DNA from: Taudactylus pleione | Taxonomy: Eukaryota; Chordata; Amphibia; Anura; Myobatrachidae | Assembly (NCBI GenBank): GCA_031769625.1 | Contig: JAUIMM010000113.1 | Location: forward strand, 15,410,501-15,474,500 | Direction of reading: 5' to 3' | DNA: 64,000 bases | Shown: piece after piece, positions 53,599 to 64,000 of the stretch | Layout of the letters: the number at the start of each line of letters is the position of its first letter | Position numbering within the stretch: the stretch's first letter is position 1 | Position numbers and translations under genes: made by a program | Notes under the pieces: generated by a model | Told to the model about the DNA's origin: nothing | The model's database searches: none | Seen by the model: the letters and a program-made list of their open reading frames with translations, nothing else

Positions 53599-54254
53599 CA
53601 ATGGCAAAGTCAAACAGCAAACCTTCCAAACCATGAATTCATCGCTGTAACACTAAGGGCCCGATTCGGAGGTGGACGCTAATGCAGTCGCAACTACCTG
53701 TTTTTCCACAGCATGACTGCGCCTTATGCTAAAGCTACAGCTAATGGGATTCATACAGAGACTCATACTGGCTGTGACTTTGCGTATTAAAAATACACCA
53801 TCAGCCACACGTAGGTCGCACCATCGAACATTGCACCAACCTTATTGAGGTGGATGATGTCAGTCTGAACAAGGCTGCCGAAATCAGTGCAACTGCAGCA
53901 AAAGGTCGCTGACCATGTCACACCATCGTCTGGCTAGCCACCCTCGTTACCATCCAGGAACGCCCTTGTCAAAGATGCTGGCAATGAAATTGCTGTTGAT
54001 ATCACTTTACTGCCTACGCTGATGTGATATTTCTCTGTGGCAGTAGAACCCCAACAGGCACAAAGAGGCATGCACCATCAGAAGCTAGCATCAGCTAACG
54101 GAACCAAGCTCCGAAAAACTAAACTTGGCAAACTGATCCAGACTGCAGTCTCCATTACAAATAATAAAGACTTTGGTATCTTGTGTTACCAACAAAGCTG
54201 GATTTAGGACTGTTGTGGCCCTAGGCTGTAAAGCTGTGGTCAATTGCAGAAAAA
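53599..54254. other. Intron, one possible element start
   Basis: GGGCCCGATTCGGAGGTGGA at about 53659 resembles the GGGCCTTATTCAGAG family of element ends. No matching right end. No gene. Confidence 0.35.
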
Positions 54255-54493
54255 CTTAAGTAGTATTCATTCTAGAACTCTGCACCTGTTAAAACCTGTG
54301 TAGCTCCTCTTTCCTGCCAGGGGTGTCGCTCTCTGCTCTGGTGCTTCTAGCACACAAACTGCTGATTTTCAGCAGTTTGTTGTATCAACTGAGTGTGTGA
54401 GAAGCACCAGAGCAGAGAGCGACACTCCAAGCAGAATAAAGGTACTGCACGGGTTGTGACAGGTGCAGGGTGCTAGAATGAACACTACTTAAG
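54255..54493. repeat. Long inverted repeat (foldback element)
   Basis: Arms of about 110 bp: CTTAAGTAGTATTCATTCTA against TAGAATGAACACTACTTAAG, and GTCGCTCTCTGCTCTGGTGC against GCACCAGAGCAGAGAGCGAC, around an AT-containing loop with TGCTGATTTTCAGCA. The whole unit could form one hairpin. It looks like a foldback or MITE-type element. No target duplication was found. Confidence 0.85.
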
Positions 54494-54699
54494 TCATACC
54501 CCTATCTGTATGACTGGTTTCATAGCCATCCTTATGCATTTGCACCAGCCCTATCCCTGGTGTAAGAGATGTGTCAGACAACAAGCATATTTACACATAC
54601 ATTGGACTCTGCAAATAGGAAACATGCAAACACCCCAATACGACCCAGTTAAGTCCATCTAGCTAGAAATAGAGGTTATAATATATTAATGCTGAATCT

Positions 54700-56880
54700 A
54701 AAAAAACTTTATTCTCCCATAGAGAACTCCCAAGGGAGGGGCTTGGTGTTTAAGGGGCTACACTTCAAAAGCCATTGGAGGTACGGAGCTGAAATTTGGC
54801 ATGGACAGGTAGAACTGTCCAAAATGAGGATCTGAGAGTGATCTAAAGTTCAAACTGTCAGTTTTTCTGACAATCAATTAGGACCACTTTTCTGCTGCTC
54901 TCTATGGGGGATTTTAGGGAAGGCATAACTCAGGGTAGGGGGTGAATTTAGACTTGGGGTTTGTTTTATTAGGCAGCTATTGTTCCAGGGTAGGTGCTTT
55001 TGGGGTTCAGGTAAATTAGAAAGTTAAATTTTTTAAACTTTTACCTCACGAATGAGCCATTCTACAGATAGGAAGTTTCACCTTGTTGCGCAGCCTCAGT
55101 TGGTGCCTTCAGCAGGTGTACTCACTGTGGTTTCACTTGGGTGCACCAAGATGGCTGTCCTTTGCGGGAGTTCGCGGCATTAGGACCCGGCAATGCTAGC
55201 GGGTGGTAGCAGCAGCGGGGACCTGGTGGCGGTGTGGCCAACAGTGGCGACGGTGTGGATATCAGCTATAGCGGTGTGGGCATCAGAGAAATCCAGAGGC
55301 GGCGGGGGAACGGGCGGCGGTGCAGGCGTTAGCGGCGGGAGGATCCAAGAGGATCCAGTCCTTGCCTGCCATTCCGCAGAGTTCGGCAGCAGAGCACATT
55401 TCAAAAATGGCACCTCAGCGCCATTTTTGAAACTCAGAGTTGGCCTCCGTGAGCCAATCACGGCTCGTGATGTCTTCGCCCCGTCCCCTCGGCTAGCTTA
55501 TTTAAGCCAGCACAAGGAGACGGCATTGCAGTCAGACGGCCGGGAGGCAGCAATGAAGAGCTCCTGAAGAATGAAGACACCATAAGTCCTAGTGGGCGGC
55601 GGCCATGCAAAAGAGCTGAAAGGCTGCCGCCCATTAGGTAAAGAGAACACCAGAAGTCCTGGGGAGGGGGCAGTGGGCCCTAATGCCAAAAGAGCTAATT
55701 GGCTACCATTCCCCAGGCGAAGATTCCAGAAGACCTGGCGGGTTGGCTCCGCCAGGCAAAGATGAGGAAGCCCTGGCGGGTTAATGCCTGCCAGGTGAAG
55801 ATGCGAAGCACTGGTGTGAAGACGCTTAAATGCCGCCGCCCCCAGGTGAGTACACAGTAAAGTAAAATATTACAATTGTGTTTATTAAATTTTTTTTTTT
55901 TTACAGGTTGACTACAGGTGCCAGTGGGCCCTAATGCCCTGCATGCTGGTACTTGTGGTTCTCCAAGTACCAGCATGTAGGGGAGGCTTGCTGGGACTTG
56001 TGGTTCACCTGCAAATAACTATTTTTTTTTTTTTTAACAATACACTATACATAATCAACACGGCACCCACTGCCCAGGGGTGCCGAGGATAGTCCCGGGC
56101 TATCAGCCTAGGCTTGGGGTGCCCTGGACGGGGGACCCATTTATTGGAAGGGGGTCCCCAGCTCCCCAGGGATTCCCAGCCTAGGGGCTGCCTAGCGATC
56201 AGGGGTAATGCTTTGGCTGAGGGACCCAGTGAAAGGACTCCCCTGCCTGTGGCATTCCCTCCCCCCGCCCCCCTCCTGCCCACTAGATAGTGTCCAGTGC
56301 TGGTTTTGGTAAATACAGGGTAATCCTACTAAATTTTTTACCGTGTATTTCCAAAATCGGGACGGGCTCAGAGCCCTGTGCTGATTGTGCTTAATAGAGG
56401 GTACCCCTATGTCTTTTGTCCCCTGTATTTTCAGAGCCAGTCCCAGTTGTCAAAAGTCAGATGTTGGTTGTGCTAAATACGGGGGACCCCTATACTTTTT
56501 GTCCCCTGTATTTTCACAACCAGGCACGGCAGTGAAAAGCTCGGGGCTGGTTGTGCTTTGGTGGGGGGGGGGGGGGGGGGGGGCACATCTTTTTTTATTT
56601 TACACATTCAATTTTAACATAGGTGGATATGTGACTTATTGGTTTTATTTTCTCAGGAGCATGTCCAGTACCGGTGAGCCCTCTGGCGGCCGCTGATGCC
56701 CCTGTGCACTGCCCCACTGCTGCCACTGCTCCGCACGCCTGCAGAAGTCTCTCACTCTGAACTTCCCAAACCACCTCTTGTGTGCCGGCCATTCATCCAC
56801 CTGCTGTAGTGTACAAGTTTGTTGCCCTACTCCCACCTGCTCTAGTGTACAAGTTTGTTGCCTGGTTTGCTCCTCCAAAC
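54700..56880. repeat. G/C-rich composite repeat with splice-like signals and a poly(G) tract
   Basis: A 2-kb block of repeated phrases: CAGTGGGCCCTAATGCC at 55667-55682 and 55919-55938; TGGTTGTGCT with GGGGGACCCCTATAC near 56470; and CCCTGTATTTTCA near 56430 and 56505. It carries a strong donor CAG/GTGAGT at about 55843, an acceptor TTTTTACAG at about 55907, and another acceptor TTTTCTCAG at about 56657 followed by ATGTCCAGTACCG. G x21 lies at 56563-56583. Two copies of a 47-bp or so unit (AGTGTACAAGTTTGTTGCC) lie at about 56800-56862. Probably the 5' or internal part of a DNA transposon or LTR element without its enzyme. The class is unknown. Confidence 0.5.
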
Positions 56881-57131
56881 CCTCTGAGTTAATACATTTT
56901 TTTTTTTAAACAATGAAATTCCATAGACAAAAAACCTTAAGGTTTCACATGTCCAATTAATGCTTTTTAGACATGATCTGAAATTTCACAAAACCTATTG
57001 AATTTGTGCCACTCAAGCTTGAAAAAGCAATGAAATTCCAATCATTAAGGCCTTAATGGACGTGTTCCTTGCATAATACAGATATGGCATGTTATTACAC
57101 CCTGTGGTTAACTACAGATTCAGCACTCTTA

Positions 57132-57564
57132 TGGGGGGCATCCACTAGACGATTTTATCCCTGTCCAACCTCTTAACGATATTCCCTTGAAGTTTCCCTT
57201 GAAATATTATCTTCCACTCTGAACAATTTGCAAAAGATTTGCAAACGATTTGCAAAAGATCTAACAATAAACTATGTTGTTTTAATCTGTGATTGAGAGC
57301 TTTCAGCTATAGTGTTCAGATAGTGGTTCATCGTTTGATCGTTCAGCGTAAACGATGTGTAAACGATTTGTAAGCAATCAAGTGAAATTGACCTGCATGT
57401 TCAGTCGATGGAGGAGACTATCAAACGACCAGCGGGAGTGCGCATCGTACATCGTTAGAAACAATTACTGCACGATTTGCAAACCATGTTCAAACGATGT
57501 TTGAACGATTATCGAACGATTTTATCATTATCGTTCAACTTTATCGTCTAGTGGATACCCCCCT
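57132..57564. mobile_element. MITE, Harbinger-like (TTA target duplication), copy B
   Basis: The ends GGGGGGCATCCACTAGACGA and TCGTCTAGTGGATACCCCCC are inverted repeats, flanked by TTA at 57129-57131 and 57565-57567. It shares ends and much interior with 3245-3557 but carries about 120 bp more. Many AACGAT/ATCGTT motifs are spaced through the interior. Confidence 0.8.
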
Positions 57565-57879
57565 TTACAGAGTTTGTGTTAACTATTTGGTGACCGGGAT
57601 TCATACCCCAACGTAATGGCTGTGGACCCCGAAGAAGAAAATGGTCGTTCAGACAAGTTTGTTAAATGTTTGATCTAAACAATTTGTTCAAACAGTATTT
57701 GTCCATTTTCCGGCGTTTGGGAGCAAGCACCGTAGACTCCGGGCACACTCTAGTGCCCGGAGTCTACTAATGCTCCGGTGGCTCGCCAGCCGCGTCAGTC
57801 AGCTGCCAGCCACCAGGGAGAGAGGAGGGGGCCCCGTACGAGGAGTGCACACGGGCACCCTCCTCTCTTAAAACGCCCC
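57565..57879. other. Intron, nothing recognised
   Basis: No gene. CACTCTAGTGCCCGGAGTCT near 57746 forms a short inverted motif with CAAGCACCGTAGACTCCGGG just before it. Confidence 0.35.
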
Positions 57880-58960
57880 TGCTATATTAGCTGTAGTAGC
57901 TAATACCATCTGCAATGTTAATGGGCTCCATTTCCGAGGAGAGAATTTTGGAAAAAAGTGAATCAGAATTTAAAATATAATCGATCCTAGATAGGGTGCC
58001 ATGTGCGGCAGAAAGGCACGTAAATTCCAGTTCTGTAGGGTGACGAGCACGCCAAACATCTGCTTCAAGTGGCAACTGACTAGAGAGAGATAAGGTACAC
58101 CTAACTTAGGTGGATGAATAGATGTCCTAGCAGCCTATAGCTGGTACTTGACAGTCCAAACATGGAGATGAGATAAGGTTACAGTCGCCACAGACTATGA
58201 GAGAGGAAACAGCATGGACATGCAATTTAGAGGACCGATCAAATAAAGGAGTGGTCAGAAACAATACATGATTCTGTAATCAGAAATAGTCTGTCAGGGT
58301 CGTTATAAAAAAGACTTCTAAATGTAGAGATCTCTGAGCCAGCATTACCACACAACGAGATTTGGAAGAAAAATGGGCTGGAGCAAAGACCTACCACTGT
58401 GACAAATTAAAGCTTAAAGACCTCATCGTCTAGTAATAGTGTTTCTTGCAAACATGCTAAATCGATATCCATTTTCTTTAAATAAACCAACAATTCCTTC
58501 CTCTTAGTGGGGAGTAAATTACCCCGACAATCCACAAACCAATTGAAAAGCACAGTAGTAAATAATGAAATTGTTCCAACTCCAGTATTGGAACCAAGAA
58601 CGGCTGTGAGAACAGATGTGGGGGAGAGGACAAGGGGGTGGAGGGTGCGAAAGAACAAGGAGGAAGAAAAACAAAGGGAGAGTGAAGAGCAAGAAGAGAG
58701 GAGCAGAGCACAAAGAAAACAAACATGCAGATAATCACAAACAGTGGGGACACTCCACACATTTTGTTAACAGGACAACCAGAGAACATTAGACCATGCT
58801 AAATAAAGAAGAGCTAATATGTACATACAAGCCCCTAAACCAACCCCAGCATTATGAAAAAAAAATGGTCAAAAGTAACTGGTCATGTTACTTAACACTA
58901 CTCAACTTGTTAATCAAATTGTTAGCATATTTAGAAAATCCATGTCATGAGCTGATCTGA
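57880..58960 (-). pseudogene. L1 ORF2 endonuclease fragment (inverted 5' part)
   Basis: Minus-strand coding pieces with frameshifts: NLLPTKRKELLVYLKKMDID, then LACLQETLLLDDE (catalytic Glu block) at 58407-58500. Around 58170-58240 is a VCGDCNLIS match to the family's GDFN block. At 57887-58075 follow DVWRARHPTELEFTCLSAAH and SRIDYILNSD. These are in the right L1 endonuclease order. The upstream pyrimidine-rich part (58500-58900) fits an ORF1-ORF2 spacer. Together with the plus-strand piece that follows, it forms an L1 with its 5' part flipped. Confidence 0.8.
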
Positions 58961-59029
58961 ACTCTATACAAACATAGGAGAACTGGAAACGTGGGTAGCA
59001 CTATGCAGATATGAAATCCCAAGAAACAC

Positions 59030-61010
59030 AAGATAATTAAAAATAAAGAATTTGACCTCCTTTATCTGGGGGAATAGGCATGTCCATGCTGCATTTAAGG
59101 TTTTATGTAGGCCCCAGGTCTGGCACTTCCTAATATGAGGCAATATTATTTGGCTGCTCAGATGGTACACCTTCGGGACTGGGGTTTAGAGCCGGGGATG
59201 CGCACTGACCATTACTTCACCAGGTTGGTCTTCAGTTTAACCTGCTCCATTTTTATCCTCTTTGCAGTGCTGTCTTCCAATATTAGTGCAAGCTCGTAGA
59301 GTTTAGCAGTCTGTGGCTAGGATTCTGGGAGACTTCATAATTGATCTTTGTTCCCCACTGTGGGATAATCCTAGTTTTTCTGAACTCCTTACTCATGACT
59401 GTAGGTCTTTCTGGTTGTCTCCTGAGGTGGACACTGTGGGTCAGTTGTATCGGGATAGTATGCAAGATTTTGGCCTTCCTAACGTTATGTTTTATAGATA
59501 CTTGCATCTCCGTCATGCTCTCTCTGCACAGTGGGGTGCCATAGTCTGCTGTATACCTTACACCGTGCCAGTCTTGGACGAAGCAAATATCATATCTTTA
59601 TTCCTCCATGGTGTTACATTTTCAGGATGGGAGACTGCATTCTTTGAAATTACGGTAGGAGGATGATTTTGTTAGATGACGATTGGGTGTTTGGACACAT
59701 GTAAGAAACTTGAAAACCAATTTCTTACAGGCGCCCAAGATGGCTGCCTCGCCTTTTACATGCTCCTGAACATCTACATAAAACAGCTTAAAGTTCTACA
59801 CAATTGACATCAGAAGCATCAGAAATATCCAAGGACTTACCTTTAATTTGTACTGTACTATGTGGACCATCTCTCCAAAATCAACTAATTGCATTCCTGT
59901 ATTACACTGGATTGGATTGAAATAACATTAGTATTATAATCGGGCGGCCTCGGCTTATGGCCGATTTCAAGATACAACTTTATATATTACACAGGGTCTA
60001 CTGGAACCCCTGTTTTGGTAAGTTTAGACGATTGGCTTCAAGCTCCTGCCCTAAATGCAATACTCCTGATGGGGCCTTCTGACATCTGTTGTGCTCACAT
60101 CCGCGTGTGTCAGAGTTTTGGTTATCTGTTGTACACGGTTTATATGTGACTGGGATTAGGGTTCCCCCCTTTGACCAGCAAATCTGCATATTTGTCTTAA
60201 ACGTTAAGATTCTCTAAATTCATATTTACAACTCTATGAGCAGTATCCAACTAGCCCTGAACATTGTTCGGGTACTAACTGAACCCCGCGATCTGCGAAA
60301 AACGGGGATTTTTCGCCAGTGTTTCTTCACCCTGTCCAATTATTTCGGTCAAAATAATAGGATAGTTCTCCTGAAAATACATAGGTGCCGCGATAAGCTC
60401 GTGTTTTTCGCCTTTTTTCAGGTGAAAAAACTGCAGTTATCGAGGATTGTTTTTCGGGATACATCAGGTCCCGGAAAAAAACCCTGATAAGTGCCGGAGT
60501 CAGGCTGACTTCGGGGCTAATTGGATAGCCCCGGGCGAGGTAATTTGTCGTGGCAATTTACCGCAGCTAATTGGATAACCCCCTATGTCTCTGTTCTCCC
60601 AATCTTAGTCCTCATTACTAGGTGCTGAATTGCTCCATAGGCCCAGTCTTTTGCTGCATGGCTTGGAATGGTGAATTCCACTATTTCACATGAACATTTT
60701 CTGTATACTAAGTGAATACCTTGCCAAATTTGATAAAGTATGGTCTCTTTGGCAGTATTCCCGATTTGCCCTGCAGCTGGAGCCTACTTCTGTTTAATAT
60801 TCTTTGGATATCCTGCCACCTCTACTGTTATTTATATTATAATTCTGTTTTGTCTCATGTTTAAGTTTATTATTCAGTTCCTCTGTGTATGACCATGCTT
60901 ACCTCGCATGTCATACTCTTTGCATTATCTCAATGTTTGGGTGTTTTTATTATGCTTATTTTTCTGTTTTATCATTTCATTCTCCAGCCGTACTCTGCAT
61001 TGTTGACACA
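59030..61010 (+). pseudogene. L1 ORF2 C-terminal part and 3' region (sense part of the same insertion)
   Basis: Plus-strand pieces: GLALPNMRQYYLAAQMVHLR near 59115; PEVDTVGQLYRDSMQDFGLP and RYLHLRHALSAQW (59313-59540); LYILHRVYWNP, SSSCPKCNTPDGAF and HPRVSEFWLSVV (59970-60150), which is the knuckle region; and AKFDKVWSLW near 60725 at the protein's end. The order matches the intact LINE at 25184-26659. There are numerous frameshifts. It is interrupted at about 59690-59940 by a short unidentified insert and at 60239-60582 by a MITE. No polyA tail was found. Confidence 0.8.
60239..60582. mobile_element. MITE inserted in the L1 remnant
   Basis: The left AGCAGTATCCAACTAGC and right GCTAATTGGATAACCCC are imperfect inverted repeats. 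CTATG lies on both sides (60234-60238 and 60583-60587). The L1 reading resumes after it, so it is younger than the L1. It is related in style to the 44475 and 49188 elements. Confidence 0.7.
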
Positions 61011-61239
61011 ATGATAATCATCTGACTTGTGCTGGACAATCAGCTGATCTGGCTGATAACTGAACAGTGTATTGCCTCAACGAGAAGTTGAGTCTTTCGG
61101 ACATGCAAAACCGCCCAGCATGATCGGATAATTGCCCCGATTTCAACTACTGTATGTGAAATGCTGAAAGCATCCAATATCGTTGCCATAATCTGACAAG
61201 ATGTATGCCCAGCATTAGAGGGACATTACTGTATGAAAC
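61011..61239. other. Short stretch, nothing recognised
   Basis: Non-coding. Confidence 0.35.
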
Positions 61240-61362
61240 CGCAACCAGATTGTAACTGTCATTTTATAGACTGTGCTAGATAAATGATTGCTAGAACCTA
61301 TTTGGTTGCTATGGTTGACTTCTCCACTTTATCTCTCTCTAAGCTTTCATACATATCCCCCT
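61240..61362. mobile_element. Diverged, truncated copy of the 49732-type MITE
   Basis: It retains CTAGATAAATGATTGCTAGA, TTTGGTTGCTATGG and an eroded end CATACATATCCCC. Confidence 0.55.
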
Positions 61363-61734
61363 GAACGCAATGCCGACATAAATATCACCAGCCTCAGCAT
61401 TCACTGTTAAAGTAGCAGAGTTGATTACCAATTACACATGGGATGTCCACTGGATACTTTTGGGGGCACCCACTGATACTGTATTGCTATAGTGGGGGCT
61501 CACCTGCCTCATTGATATCCTTAGACTACCATTATATCCACTGTGTTACCTCTATTCAGGTGCACAAGTTATTCTATTCATGTTTGGGAGGATCAGATCA
61601 TCCCAATGTAGACTGAACTGTGCCGTCTAGGCAGTGGCTCAAATTTCTTCACAAAATAAACTGTTTTGGTTTCATCCATGCCAAATGGTAATTTTACATT
61701 GCCCAAGTGTTCGTGCAGCCCACGCTGCACGAAC

Positions 61735-61847
61735 AGGATACGCGGCTTGATAAGTGAATACCAATACGATACAGGATACTCGGCTTGATAAGTGAATACC
61801 AATACGATACAGGATACGCGGCTTGATAAGTGAATACCAATACGATA
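61735..61847. repeat. Tandem repeat, 38-bp unit, three copies
   Basis: AGGATACGCGGCTTGATAAG starts at 61735, 61773 and 61811. The middle copy has CTCGG in place of CGCGG. The unit is unrelated in sequence to the 38-bp minisatellite at 3851. Confidence 0.95.
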
Positions 61848-61859
61848 TGTATTTGTTAT

Positions 61860-62340
61860 TATTTACAAGTTTATTACTTGTGGATAGATTATAGAAGAAA
61901 TTTCCACCACTTAGGGAGATTTATTGCAATATTAGCTGTTGGTCAACACAACCTTCTAGTTAGTCTTCAAATCACCATAAGTTTATGTTTTGGATATTAT
62001 TCATAAAATAAAAGCCCTATGGTAGCCCATAATTCTTATACCTGAATATTTTATTCTTGGTGTATCAACAGAGGTATAAATATAAACAATTTACAATACA
62101 AATCAATACATAAATAGCATAAAACAACTTTTAGTAAGCCTGCCACAGTACAGAAGGATAGATGTTATCTGCCACCTACACCCTTACAGCTGTGAGCTCT
62201 TAGGTGGACCTCTTATGTGGTAGGTGCAGGTTTTTCAAAGCTTAAGGTGATTTGAAGACTAACTAGAAGGCTGTGTTTCACAACCGCTAATATTTCTCCT
62301 ATTCAATTAATACTCAAAGTTGTAGCGCACCAAAGGTACC
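61860..62340. other. Intron with a widely spaced inverted motif
   Basis: ACCTTCTAGTTAGTCTTCAA (about 61951) and TTGAAGACTAACTAGAAGGC (about 62252) are inverted copies about 300 bp apart, suggesting an old inverted-repeat element. No gene. Confidence 0.5.
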
Positions 62341-62348
62341 CCCTTCTC

Positions 62349-62575
62349 ATACACATATATATATATATACATACATATATATATTATATATACATACATA
62401 CATACATACAATGGAAGCGGCACTCGTCAACACACACCAGGTCACAGCCGGTGGAGGATTTCAACGTTTCGAGATCTTTATTGTCTCGTCATCAGGAACA
62501 GTGTTTATATATATATATATACATACATATACACACACACATACATACACACACATATTTACACAGTATATATTT
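62349..62575. repeat. TA/CATA microsatellites around a short dispersed repeat
   Basis: (TA)n and (CATA)n tracts bracket 62412-62500, which contains TTTCAACGTTTCGAGATCTT and GTCTCGTCATCAGGAACAGT. I associate this motif with a dispersed vertebrate repeat but cannot name it. Confidence 0.8.
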
Positions 62576-62787
62576 ATTATCATTGTGATTGTGTGATTAA
62601 AATGTACTTTATTTTTATTTACTGGTCCAGTATGCTACATTTGTATACTCTCCACAGACTGCAGTAAGCGCCTCTTGTACAGTTTTCTTTAACCCTAGAC
62701 TTAACCAGTAACTATTTGGGGAATAGTACAAGTTGGCGACTAAAAAAATAAATCAAAACCAAAAAGAGAACAACATATACACTAGTC

Positions 62788-63067
62788 CAGTGGTTCCCAA
62801 ACTGTGTGCCTAGGCACCCTGGGGATGGTTGGTGGTCTAGCACAAAATAAAATTATTTATGGTCAATGTAATGTAAATATATGGACAAACAGAAGCTCAA
62901 ACCTGTCCACCACCACATAACTGAGCCTAAGGATGACAGGGGAGCACAATTTTCTTTATTATTTAGAAATTCAGAAAAAAATGTAGTAAACATTTGGCTT
63001 AGGGGTGCCGTGAAAACAATGCTGATACTCTAGGGTGCCGTGATTCAAAAAAATTTGGGAATCACTG
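62788..63067. mobile_element. hAT-like MITE, CAGTGGTTCCCAA ends
   Basis: It begins CAGTGGTTCCCAAACTG and ends TTTGGGAATCACTG, an inverted repeat. CACTAGTC (62780-62787) and CACTAGCC (63068-63075) are an 8-bp duplication with one mismatch. It is non-coding. An inverted-interior relative lies at 48450-48720. Confidence 0.82.
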
Positions 63068-63075
63068 CACTAGCC

Positions 63076-64000
63076 AATAACGCCTTATTATTGAGGAAAG
63101 CAGTAGATTAGGATTCACCTTTACTACATGCGTCAACCAAAAATAAAAATATAAAAGAAATATAATTCTATACCGGCATGAGTGTGAAAAGTGGACTGGC
63201 AAAAAGGGGTTAAATAGTAGTGTACCATGAAAGGATTAAGGCGTCAAATTTTCCAAAATTGTGATGCAGACCCGATAATTAACATTCCTTATAAATGTGC
63301 AGTCCCTGTGACACGGGCTTTGACAAGTGAACATCCCGGCCAATGCCATCACTTTACAGATGTGTCCACATACATCAAACCTCCATGCGCTACAAGTCAT
63401 GTTAAACATAACGCGTGGGCACTGTGCAGAGCGTCTTTCCGTGCGACTTCTCACCATCAAATGTGTCTTATTCACAAAGCGATGTGAACAGGATGCAAAA
63501 GCTTCTGCTAATTAAAATGATATAGTGCATACCTATATTCTGTGTGCACATGCGGGTGTATCTGCATGTAAAATACTACGTTATAGTGTCAGCGGCTTTG
63601 AGAATAAGACGCATTTGAAGGTAGAAAGTCACACAAGGCGGCGCTTGGCGCTACAGAGTCACGGCATGGCACGACTAAAAGGGCTGTTTAACGTGCAAAG
63701 AAGATGTATGTGGACACATCTGCATATCCAGGTTCAGTCCCAGATGCTCAACTGCGCTTGTGATGGTCATTGTGATCATCTCTATCCCACCAGAGAGGGA
63801 TCCAAGAGTCTCCTCCGTCCTGGCTGCTTAATGGACGTAAGCGAGCCAACGCCATCTGAAGATAGTATTTCGGAGCTGGTCTCCATTGGCTAAGCTTTTA
63901 GAAGCTAAATCTCTGCTGCAAGAGCTGTTGCTCGCAAAATAGGTGATATCTCCAACGGTAACGCCTGAACACTTGTTAAACTGCCTTTTAAGTCATAAAA
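63076..64000. other. Intron or flank, nothing firm
   Basis: Overlapping open frames at 63227-63515 and 63525-63893 have no recognised domain. The sequence is rich in CGC/GCG motifs of the kind seen near 14880-15080 and is probably an old repeat. Confidence 0.35.

Noticed and set aside
55180..55567. Gly-rich plus-strand frame and Pro-rich minus-strand frame
   Set aside because: Caused by G/C-rich GGCGGT-type repeats in the composite repeat block. No conserved motif.
59810..59940. A sixth host exon (CNTGMQLVDFGEM..., donor AAG/GTAAGT)
   Set aside because: The splice signals and frame are attractive, but the segment sits inside an L1 whose coding continues on both sides, so it is an insert in a transposon and not an ordinary host exon. 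Kept as a finding.
61593..61802. Minus-strand frame with LHEHLGNVKLPFGMDETKT as a possible exon or retrogene
   Set aside because: The upstream part is the 38-bp tandem repeat. No acceptor is visible, the frame stops shortly after, and no family was recognised.

Overview
This window looks like intronic DNA of a multi-exon gene in an anuran amphibian (frog). That is inferred from the repeat content: abundant DIRS tyrosine-recombinase retrotransposons, an L1/Tx1-type LINE, Tc1/mariner relics, a tRNA-type SINE, and many short inverted-repeat elements of styles I associate with frog genomes (hAT-like with 8-bp duplications, Harbinger-like with TTA/TAA duplications). The species is not determined. 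There are no bacterial-style operons, CRISPR arrays or rRNA/tRNA genes.

Host gene. Five candidate exons lie on the minus strand (5' to 3' in the gene: 50788-50954, 22840-23077, 11944-12018, 2007-2069, 362-1002). Each has a credible acceptor and donor and a single usable reading frame. Codon phases agree at three of the four joins. The 11944-12018 to 2007-2069 join does not agree (phase 0 into phase 1), so a further exon is probably missing there. The last exon encodes 213 codons of Ser/Pro/Lys-rich, basic, probably disordered protein. I do not recognise the gene. Nearly everything else is intron filled with mobile DNA.

Mobile DNA, left to right: a 38-bp minisatellite (about 3.85-4.3 kb); a decayed Tc1/mariner copy (4.8-5.8 kb); DIRS copy 1 (6.09-11.90 kb, broken); DIRS copy 2 (15.87-21.80 kb, all three frames open); a nearly full-length L1/Tx1-type LINE (24.92-31.22 kb, one frameshift in ORF2); a diverged, internally deleted third DIRS (32.96-36.68 kb); an L1 remnant and a SINE (38.5-40.1 kb); a truncated mariner beside a DIRS-like terminus (45.8-46.8 kb); a dense cluster of short inverted-repeat elements (44-57 kb); and an old L1 whose 5' part is inverted relative to its 3' part (57.9-61.0 kb), as twin priming produces.

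DIRS logic. Each DIRS has inverted terminal repeats and an internal complementary region (ICR) made of the two element ends joined as in a circle. It encodes Gag, an RT/RNase H protein and a tyrosine recombinase in overlapping frames. In this family class the RT makes cDNA, the ICR is thought to template completion of a circle, and the recombinase inserts the circle without target duplication. The large DIRS and LINE copies lie in the same orientation as the host gene.
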